This document shows, piece after piece, positions 33,660 to 39,332 of a stretch of 39,332 bases of DNA. The position numbers and the translations under genes are program-made. The first letter of the stretch is position 1; each line of letters opens with the position of its first letter. The stretch spans positions 1 through 39,332 of the forward strand of contig BJGF01000005.1 of the NCBI GenBank assembly GCA_014190295.1, read 5' to 3'. The notes below the pieces were generated by a model. The model saw only the letters and a list, made by a program, of their open reading frames with translations, had not been told where the DNA came from and did no database searches. This DNA is from Actinomycetes bacterium (GTDB lineage: Bacteria; Actinomycetota; Acidimicrobiia; Acidimicrobiales; Ilumatobacteraceae).

Positions 33660-34745
33660 ATGCAAAGCAAATTGCTTCGAAATCGCAGATTAGGTTTTAC
33701 TTTGTTGGTCGTAGGTGGTTTGATTCTCGCAAGTTGCAGTGGCTCCTCAGATTCTGTTGCGCAAGACACGCAAGATTCGGTTGCAGAAACCCAAACCACA
33801 ATCCCTGAACCAACAACCACAACGATTCCGGTGGTGCGCGCACCACTAACTGGTGCTGCTGCTGTAGACGAAACAGTTCTTGAGCGACCGGCGATGGTAG
33901 TGAAAATCGACAATCACCCACAGGCTCGACCACAGTGGGGGCTTAATCAGGCCGACATTGTGTTTGAAGAAAATGTCGAGATGCTGACTCGTTTTGCGGC
34001 AGTGTTTCATTCTCAAGGCAGTGACCCAGTGGGCCCAATTCGCAGCGGTCGGATGCAAGATATCAATCTTCTGGGTTCGTTAAACCACCCGTTGTTTGTT
34101 TGGAGCGGCGGAAACGCACAAGTGACCACGGCAATTCGTAAGTCTTGGCTTTTTGATTTGAGCCATTCAGTCGCCAATGAAGCAGGCGGGTATCGTCGTG
34201 AATCTAGTCGTAATGCGCCGCACAACTTATTGGCCGAAACTACGAAACTTTGGACGTTGGCTCCAGCAGACGCTAAAGCGCCATTGCCTCAATTCGAATA
34301 CCGTGCCGACACTGAACCAGTCACAACAAATTCAAAACCTGCTGGCGCTGTAAAGATTTCGATGGACGGTGTCAAGGTGATGTGGGAGTGGAATTCAAAT
34401 CTTTTAAGTTTCCTGCGCTCACAAGACGATAAGCCGCATATTGATATGCAAAATGTTCGCATCAACGCTCAAAATGTTGTACTTATCTCGGTTGTTTATT
34501 CGAAGTCCGGCTCGAGCCCAGTTGCTAAATCCACGGGTAGCGGTGAAGTTTGGATCTATACCGCTGGTGTGCTTGTGCAAGGAACTTGGGAGCGACTAGA
34601 TCCGGAGAAGCCTTTTATTTTTAAAGATATAAAGGGCCAAATAATCAAACTCACTCCAGGTCGTACATGGGTAGAAGTGATACGCCAGAAGTCTGCAGCG
34701 AATCTCGCGCCTGGAGTTGATCCAATGTCGGTTAAATATCCATAA
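33660..34745 (+). CDS. DUF3048 domain (YerB-like) lipoprotein
   Basis: A 361-residue predicted lipoprotein. The N-terminus has a basic region, a hydrophobic core and the lipobox LASC with Cys26 as the lipidation site. A Thr/Pro-rich spacer follows. The DUF3048 region contains RPAMVVKIDNHPQARPQWGLNQADIVFEENVE, RFAAVFHSQGSDPVGPIRSGR and, near the C-terminus, GEVWIYTAGVLVQGTWERLDPEKP. DUF3048 proteins are cell-surface proteins of unknown function. The mature protein should sit on the outer face of the membrane after LspA processing. It is three bases downstream of the HtpX-like gene. Confidence 0.9.
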   Translation: MQSKLLRNRRLGFTLLVVGGLILASCSGSSDSVAQDTQDSVAETQTTIPEPTTTTIPVVRAPLTGAAAVDETVLERPAMVVKIDNHPQARPQWGLNQADIVFEENVEMLTRFAAVFHSQGSDPVGPIRSGRMQDINLLGSLNHPLFVWSGGNAQVTTAIRKSWLFDLSHSVANEAGGYRRESSRNAPHNLLAETTKLWTLAPADAKAPLPQFEYRADTEPVTTNSKPAGAVKISMDGVKVMWEWNSNLLSFLRSQDDKPHIDMQNVRINAQNVVLISVVYSKSGSSPVAKSTGSGEVWIYTAGVLVQGTWERLDPEKPFIFKDIKGQIIKLTPGRTWVEVIRQKSAANLAPGVDPMSVKYP

Positions 34746-34759
34746 ATTTACGAACTAAA

Positions 34760-34765
34760 TATAAT
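34760..34765 (+). promoter_or_regulatory. Putative -10 element for the pdxS transcription unit
   Basis: A perfect TATAAT lies 15 bases after the DUF3048 stop in the 91-base gap before pdxS, giving a leader of about 65 bases. AGAGG at 34825-34829 precedes GTG 34837 by seven bases as a ribosome site. The -35 region is poor. I see no riboswitch-like structure in the leader. Confidence 0.4.
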
Positions 34766-34836
34766 CCGGTCGGCGCAAAGGCGTCGCACTCGGTACGATT
34801 AGCATTACTTAATTTTCAAGACTTAGAGGTTTTGTC

Positions 34837-35730
34837 GTGGCGAAAAACGAAAAAAACATGACTGGTTCGATGGTTGTAAAGCGCGGTCTGGCAGAAATGC
34901 TCAAGGGCGGCGTAATCATGGATGTGGTTAACGCTGATCAAGCAAAGATCGCCGAAGACGCTGGTGCTTGTGCAGTGATGGCACTCGAGCGTGTGCCTGC
35001 AGATATTCGTCGTGACGGTGGAGTCGCTCGCATGAGCGATCCGGAAATGATTGAAAAGATTCAGGCAGTTGTTTCGATTCCAGTTATGGCCAAGGCGCGC
35101 ATCGGGCACTTCGTCGAGGCACAGGTTCTTGAATCTCTCGGTGTTGACTTCATCGATGAAAGCGAAGTTCTGACACCAGCCGATGAATCACATCACATAG
35201 ATAAATTTTTATTCAAGACGCCAGTTGTTTGTGGTGCAACAAATCTTGGTGAAGCACTGCGTCGCATCAGTGAAGGTGCAGCATTGATTCGTTCTAAAGG
35301 CGAGGCCGGAACGGGCAACATCGTCGAGGCCGTGCGTCACTTGCGTTCGATCATCGGTGATATTCGCAAAATCACTCAGGCTGACTCTGCTGAGTTGTTT
35401 GAATGGGCGAAACGTCTTCAAGCCCCTTTGCCACTCGTGCAAGAAATTGCCGAAACGGGTTGGCTTCAAGTGCCATTGTTTTGTGCCGGCGGAATAGCCA
35501 CTCCAAGTGACGCCGCGCTGGCGATGCAACTGGGTGCCGAAGCGGTCTTTGTTGGCTCCGGAATTTTTAAGAGCAACGACCCGGCACCGCGTGCAAAAGC
35601 AATCGTTGAAGCGACGACCCATTTTCGCGATGCAGAAATAATCGCAAAAGTAAGTCGCAATTTGGGTGCACCGATGACCGGCATCGGCATGGACAATATT
35701 CAAGAACGATTCGCAGAGCGTGGCTGGTAA
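34837..35730 (+). CDS. pdxS: Pyridoxal 5'-phosphate synthase, PdxS subunit
   Basis: PdxS condenses ribose 5-phosphate, glyceraldehyde 3-phosphate and ammonia to PLP. The 297-residue TIM barrel has the Schiff-base residues Lys86 in MAKARIGH and Lys154 in [11 protein letters not shown], with Asp29 in [12 protein letters not shown]. The phosphate-binding [29 protein letters not shown] region is intact. Nearly every family block is conserved. pdxT, which supplies ammonia, follows 18 bases after the stop. The GTG start has a ribosome site. Confidence 0.98.
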   Translation: MAKNEKNMTGSMVVKRGLAEMLKGGVIMDVVNADQAKIAEDAGACAVMALERVPADIRRDGGVARMSDPEMIEKIQAVVSIPVMAKARIGHFVEAQVLESLGVDFIDESEVLTPADESHHIDKFLFKTPVVCGATNLGEALRRISEGAALIRSKGEAGTGNIVEAVRHLRSIIGDIRKITQADSAELFEWAKRLQAPLPLVQEIAETGWLQVPLFCAGGIATPSDAALAMQLGAEAVFVGSGIFKSNDPAPRAKAIVEATTHFRDAEIIAKVSRNLGAPMTGIGMDNIQERFAERGW

Positions 35731-35748
35731 GAAACTTAAGGCCCACAA

Positions 35749-36342
35749 GTGGTTGGTGTGTCTCACAATAAATCTCGAATAGTAGGCGTACTTGCTCTTC
35801 AGGGAGCTTTTAGTCGGCACCAAAACGTACTCAAAGAACTTGGTGTTGCGACACGACAAGTTCGCACGCCGCAAGATCTTGAAGCAGTAAATGCGCTCGT
35901 GATGCCGGGCGGAGAATCGACGACGATGTCGCAGCTTCTCGAATCGTCAGAGATTTTTGAGCCACTCGCAAAGCGCGTCAAAGATGGCATGGCTGTTTTT
36001 GGTACTTGTGCAGGGATGATTCTCTTGGCGAAGAAAATTATTGATGGACGCGACGACCAAACCCCGTTCGGGGCGATTGATATCGAAGTTCAGCGAAATG
36101 CATACGGTCGTCAAGTAGACAGTTTTGAAGCGGATATTGACGTTGATTCTTTAGAAAAGCCTTTTCACGCAGTATTCATTCGTGCTCCGCGAATAGCTTC
36201 GCTTGGGTCGCAGGTTAAGGTCTTGGCATATTGTGGAGATGATGTAGTGCTGGCTCAACAAAATAATATTTTGGTGGCGTCATTTCATCCAGAGCTTACG
36301 AATGACATACGACTACACGAACTATTTTTGAAAGGGGTTTGA
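35749..36342 (+). CDS. pdxT: Pyridoxal 5'-phosphate synthase, glutaminase subunit PdxT
   Basis: PdxT hydrolyses glutamine and channels ammonia to PdxS. The 197-residue class I glutamine amidotransferase has nucleophile Cys87 in GTCAGMILL and the His180-Glu182 pair in FHPELT. GVLALQGAFSRHQNVL and the oxyanion-region MPGGESTTM are also characteristic. GTG 35749 is assumed; GTG 35758 is an in-frame alternative. yebC begins one base after the stop. The pdxS-pdxT-yebC order matches M. tuberculosis (Rv2606c-Rv2604c-Rv2603c), with tesB2 absent. Confidence 0.96.
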   Translation: MVGVSHNKSRIVGVLALQGAFSRHQNVLKELGVATRQVRTPQDLEAVNALVMPGGESTTMSQLLESSEIFEPLAKRVKDGMAVFGTCAGMILLAKKIIDGRDDQTPFGAIDIEVQRNAYGRQVDSFEADIDVDSLEKPFHAVFIRAPRIASLGSQVKVLAYCGDDVVLAQQNNILVASFHPELTNDIRLHELFLKGV

Positions 36343-36343
36343 A

Positions 36344-37090
36344 ATGTCTGGTCACTCAAAATGGGCGACGATTAAACACAAAAAAGCCGCGATTGACAAA
36401 GTACGCGGCAAAACTTTCGCCAAACTGTCTCGATTGCTAGAAGTTGCCGCTCGCGATGGCGGAGGAGATGTTTCGATAAATGCCGCCTTGCGCACAGTGG
36501 TGTCAAAAGCGAAAGCGGCACAAATGACTAACGATGCGATTGATCGGGCAATCAAACGAGGCATGGGAGAAACCGACGGCAAAGTTTATGAATCGGTGAC
36601 TTACGAGGCTTACGCCCCGGGCGGGGTTGCGATGTTGATCGATATTCTCACTGACAATCGCAATCGCACAGCAGCAGATGTTCGAATAATTTTTTCTAAA
36701 CAAGGTGGCGCAATGGCTGCGCCAGGAGCAGTGGGTTGGCAGTTTGCACGCAAAGGCGTGATCTTGGTTGCAAAATCTGTGAGCGAAGATGACTTGATGT
36801 TGGTGGGCATTGATCACGGGCTTGAAGACATCACTGCTGATGAAGACATGTGGCATGTAACTTGTGATTCAAGTCAAGTTTGGGATTTGAAGGCGACGCT
36901 TGAGGCCGCGAAAATCACGGTTAATTCGGCTACGACGACGATGCTTTCGTCGAACACGGTTGCAGTGACGAACCCCGACGAAGCCAAAGCAATTCTTAAA
37001 ATTATGCATGAACTTGATGACAACGACGACGTTCAAGACGTGTACGCAAATTTTGATATTTCAGAAAAATTAATGCAAGAAGTTGGATAA
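36344..37090 (+). CDS. yebC: YebC/PmpR family protein (transcriptional regulator / translation factor)
   Basis: A 248-residue YebC-family protein. The start MSGHSKWATIKHKKAAIDKVRGKTFAKL is canonical, and PGGVAMLIDILTDNRNRTAADVR and the acidic C-terminal repeat domain are intact. Family members were first described as DNA-binding regulators; recent work links YebC-type proteins to translation of proline-rich stretches. AAAGGGG at 36331-36337 lies six bases before the ATG, a good ribosome site. It lies upstream of the ruv genes, as in many bacteria. Confidence 0.96.
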   Translation: MSGHSKWATIKHKKAAIDKVRGKTFAKLSRLLEVAARDGGGDVSINAALRTVVSKAKAAQMTNDAIDRAIKRGMGETDGKVYESVTYEAYAPGGVAMLIDILTDNRNRTAADVRIIFSKQGGAMAAPGAVGWQFARKGVILVAKSVSEDDLMLVGIDHGLEDITADEDMWHVTCDSSQVWDLKATLEAAKITVNSATTTMLSSNTVAVTNPDEAKAILKIMHELDDNDDVQDVYANFDISEKLMQEVG

Positions 37091-37092
37091 CA

Positions 37093-37566
37093 GTGACAAA
37101 ATCTTCGATAGAAGTTGATAGCCGAGCACCAGAATTTAAATTAATGGGCACAGGTGGCGCAAGTTATTCTCTCTCGCAATATCTTGGCAAGACCGTAGTT
37201 CTAGTTTTTTACCCTGGTGACAACACGCCGGTGTGCACAAAACAACTTTGCTCATACAACAATGAACTTGAACAGTTTGCAAATCTAGATGCACAGGTAT
37301 TGGCGATCTCATCACAAGACATGGCCAGTCATGAAGCATTTGCGAAGAAGCATGGTTTCAAGTTTCCATTACTTGCCGATACGGATAAGCAAGTGTCAGC
37401 CGATTATGGAGTCCTTGGCTTATTTGGCTTATCTAGACGCAGCATTTTCGTGATTGATGCCAAAGGCATCGTGAGATATGTCCATCGGGCGCTAACCGGG
37501 GTTACCTTCAGAAAAGTTGGCGAACTGACACAAGCAATCGCAAACGCCCAAGCAGGCAACGACTAG
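37093..37566 (+). CDS. bcp: Thioredoxin-dependent thiol peroxidase (Bcp/PrxQ-type peroxiredoxin)
   Basis: A 157-residue peroxiredoxin that reduces hydroperoxides. The peroxidatic cysteine is Cys48 in FYPGDNTPVCTKQLC, with resolving Cys53 five residues later, the pattern of atypical two-cysteine Bcp/PrxQ enzymes. SRAPEFKLMGTGGASYSLSQYLGKTVVLVF and RSIFVIDAKGIVRYVHRA complete the thioredoxin fold. No signal peptide, so it is cytoplasmic. The GTG start lies two bases after yebC. It interrupts the common yebC-ruvC neighbourhood and may provide protection together with mycothiol. Confidence 0.94.
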   Translation: MTKSSIEVDSRAPEFKLMGTGGASYSLSQYLGKTVVLVFYPGDNTPVCTKQLCSYNNELEQFANLDAQVLAISSQDMASHEAFAKKHGFKFPLLADTDKQVSADYGVLGLFGLSRRSIFVIDAKGIVRYVHRALTGVTFRKVGELTQAIANAQAGND

Positions 37567-37576
37567 GATAGAACAT

Positions 37577-38140
37577 ATGTTCGCCTCGTCACCAAAGAGC
37601 GCCGATAAGGCTGATGGGATAAAGGGTTCTGTCGTTCTGGGTATCGATCCTGGTCTGACGCGATGCGGATATGCCGTATTAGAAGTTCAAGGTGCAACGC
37701 AGATATCGATGTTGGCGCTCGGTGTTTTGCGCACGAGTCCAGATCATCAATTGCCACAGCGGTTGGCAGAACTAAGTATTGAAATTGAGAGTTTGCTGGA
37801 TCAGTACTGCCCCTCGGTTGTTGCCGTCGAACACATATTTTTTCAATCTAATGTTCGTACTGCCATGAGTGTCGGACAAGTCAGTGGACTCGTATTAAGC
37901 GCCGCTGCTCGACGCGGTTTACAAGTCGAGCAGTACACACCGAATCAGGTGAAAGTTGCGATCACTGGGTGGGGCGCGGCAGACAAATTGCAGGTTCAGA
38001 AAATGGTCAAACAGCGACTTGGTCTAAACACAATTCCCAAGCCGGCCGATGCGGCCGATGCGGCGGCAATTGCTTTGTGCCACATCGCGTCGAGTCCACT
38101 TGCACAAAAAATACGCGAAGCCAAAGTGCGGTCGGCATGA
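37577..38140 (+). CDS. ruvC: Holliday junction resolvase RuvC
   Basis: RuvC cuts Holliday junctions symmetrically as a dimer. The 187-residue protein keeps the four acidic catalytic residues: Asp24 in VLGIDPGLTRCGYAV, Glu85 in VVAVEHIFFQSN, and Asp158 and Asp161 in KPADAADAAAIALCH. About 15 extra N-terminal residues precede the first strand; the first strand would also be reached from a later start, but ATG 37577 is the only ATG before it. The stop overlaps the ruvA ATG (ATGA). Confidence 0.96.
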   Translation: MFASSPKSADKADGIKGSVVLGIDPGLTRCGYAVLEVQGATQISMLALGVLRTSPDHQLPQRLAELSIEIESLLDQYCPSVVAVEHIFFQSNVRTAMSVGQVSGLVLSAAARRGLQVEQYTPNQVKVAITGWGAADKLQVQKMVKQRLGLNTIPKPADAADAAAIALCHIASSPLAQKIREAKVRSA

Positions 38141-38724
38141 TCGGATCATTGCGTGGAACAGTGCTCGAGCGCACAAGTAATTCGACGGTCCTTGTCGAAA
38201 CCAACGGCATTGGTTACATCGTGCACGTAACACCACGAACCCTTGGTGAACTCGAGCCGACTACTACTGCGTTTATTTATATTCATCACCATGTTCGCGA
38301 AGATGCCCAGACTCTTTATGGCTTTCTCGACCGTGATGAGCGACGTTGTTTTGAAATTTTAATCGCGACCCATGGTGTCGGGCCAACGATGGCGATGATG
38401 ATTTTGGCGACTCACTCTCCGCGTGCGTTGGTCGACATTGTCGCTGGTTCGGACATTCCTGCGCTGACTCTTGTCTCTGGGGTCGGCAAAAAAACTGCCG
38501 AGCGTTTACTTATCGAGTTGAAGAGTCGACTGCACTTGAATATTTTAGAAGCAAGCAACACTTTGAGCGGACCATCAAGTGTTGGTGATGTGCGTGACGC
38601 ACTTTCTGGGTTGGGTTATTCGACTGAAGAAATTCGTGATGTGCTTCGTGAGATGTCTGTCAGCAACGATTCTGAAACGATGTTGCGTGAAGCCCTGAAC
38701 ATGTTGGGGGCGCGTCGTGCGTGA
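38137..38724 (+). CDS. ruvA: Holliday junction branch migration protein RuvA
   Basis: RuvA binds Holliday junctions and loads RuvB. The 195-residue protein has the N-terminal OB fold ([21 protein letters not shown]), two helix-hairpin-helix motifs ([11 protein letters not shown] and [21 protein letters not shown]), a flexible acidic loop and a C-terminal RuvB-binding three-helix domain ([20 protein letters not shown]). ATG 38137, overlapping the ruvC stop, is the correct start even though the frame is open further upstream. Confidence 0.96.
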   Translation: MIGSLRGTVLERTSNSTVLVETNGIGYIVHVTPRTLGELEPTTTAFIYIHHHVREDAQTLYGFLDRDERRCFEILIATHGVGPTMAMMILATHSPRALVDIVAGSDIPALTLVSGVGKKTAERLLIELKSRLHLNILEASNTLSGPSSVGDVRDALSGLGYSTEEIRDVLREMSVSNDSETMLREALNMLGARRA

Positions 38725-39332
38725 AGAATTTACTGATCCTGATTTGACAACCGACCCGGCCGATCACGACGACATTGGTCTGCGTCCCAAATCATTGAGT
38801 GATTTTGTCGGCCAGCGCGAACTAAAAGAACATCTCGGTATTGTGCTCGAAGCGGCGCGCAAACGCGAGCAATCGGCTGATCATATTTTGTTAGCCGGGC
38901 CGCCGGGTCTCGGTAAGACAACGATGGCCGGAATCGTGGCAAGCGAAATGGCGGCAAAGATTCATATAACTTCTGGTCCGGCACTTGAGCGAGCCGGTGA
39001 TTTGGCGGCGATACTCACGAAACTCGATGTAAACGATGTGTTGTTCATTGATGAGATTCATCGACTATCAAGACAAGTCGAAGAAATTCTCTATCCAGCA
39101 ATGGAAGATTTTCAAATCGACATTGTCGTCGGCAAAGGCGCATCGGCGTCGTCTATTCGTTTGACTTTGCCGCGGTTCACATTGATCGGCGCAACGACTC
39201 GCACGGGCATGATCACCGGCCCGTTAAGAGATCGCTTTGGCCTAGTCGCACGACTCGATTTTTATGAAGTAGACGAACTTGAATTAATCGTGCAGCGCAC
39301 AGCGCGAATTCTGAAAGTGCCTATTGATGCTG
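38717..39332 (+). CDS. ruvB: Holliday junction branch migration helicase RuvB, 5' part
   Basis: RuvB is the hexameric AAA+ motor of branch migration. About 205 residues are present before the right edge cuts the gene. Visible are [19 protein letters not shown], the Walker [10 protein letters not shown], Walker [10 protein letters not shown], the sensor region [17 protein letters not shown] and the RuvB-specific [12 protein letters not shown]. The GTG at 38717 overlaps the end of ruvA by eight bases, so ruvC, ruvA and ruvB are coupled. The start is fixed by the frame: another GTG at 38721 leads to an early stop. Confidence 0.95.
   Translation, partial: MREEFTDPDLTTDPADHDDIGLRPKSLSDFVGQRELKEHLGIVLEAARKREQSADHILLAGPPGLGKTTMAGIVASEMAAKIHITSGPALERAGDLAAILTKLDVNDVLFIDEIHRLSRQVEEILYPAMEDFQIDIVVGKGASASSIRLTLPRFTLIGATTRTGMITGPLRDRFGLVARLDFYEVDELELIVQRTARILKVPIDA

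Noticed and set aside
35209-35874. A 221-residue minus-strand frame over pdxS and the pdxS-pdxT gap
   Set aside because: It is antisense to highly conserved PdxS, and its translation looks random (Cys- and Phe-rich, no domain).

Overview
The window is a gene-dense bacterial chromosome segment with no mobile element, CRISPR array, tRNA or rRNA that I can recognise, and no gene-free stretch longer than about 110 bases. Base composition is moderate, with A+T slightly in excess by eye. Gene content and order are actinobacterial: a SepF/YggT division cluster, a eukaryote-like (type 2) IleRS, a lysine-rich DksA-like protein before lspA, the proteasome activator Bpa/PafE, an InhA-like enoyl reductase, a MshC-type cysteine ligase, F420 enzymes, and the thrS-HIT-pgsA-patA-pimA...pdxS-pdxT-yebC...ruvCAB order known from Mycobacterium. 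The non-high GC, absence of DivIVA after yggT and unusual fusions suggest a compact-genome, probably aquatic, deep-branching actinobacterium (Acidimicrobiia-like). That placement is an inference.

Layout. (1) 1-8688, + strand: cell wall and division genes, namely the 3' end of murC, a murB-ftsQ fusion, ftsZ, yggS, sepF, yggT, then ileS. (2) 8738-16893, mostly +: a lysine-rich repeat/DksA-like protein, lspA, rluD, an Rrf2 regulator on the minus strand, a phosphodiesterase-like enzyme, bpa and dnaE. (3) 16964-18236, +: an unrecognised conserved-looking gene and a nitroreductase. (4) 18241-22611, minus strand: fabI, a secreted subtilase and a DUF255/YyaL-type thioredoxin-domain protein, read in that order. 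(5) 22704-25237, +: npdG, mshC and plsC, tightly packed. (6) 25266-32124, +: thrS, HIT hydrolase, a small membrane protein, phosphatidylinositol(-phosphate) synthase, PatA-like acyltransferase, a convergent LLM oxidoreductase, then a PimA-like mannosyltransferase. (7) 32178-39332, +: lemA, htpX-like protease, a DUF3048 lipoprotein, pdxS, pdxT, yebC, bcp, ruvC, ruvA and the 5' part of ruvB.

Functional themes. Envelope growth (MurC, MurB-FtsQ, FtsZ, SepF) is followed by lipoprotein maturation (LspA) and inositol-phospholipid synthesis (PgsA, PatA-like, PimA-like). MshC points to mycothiol, which shares the inositol-phosphate precursor. NpdG and the LLM protein point to cofactor F420. Bpa points to a proteasome encoded elsewhere.

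The most notable observations are the MurB-FtsQ fusion, a protein with 17 tandem KKKLxL-type hexapeptides fused to a DksA-like domain that has lost its zinc cysteines, a cre/LacI-like perfect palindrome on the start codon of the secreted protease, a 12-bp direct-repeat array between the LLM and pimA-like genes, and TAnnnT hexamers set 6-9 bases before several start codons, which suggests leaderless mRNAs.
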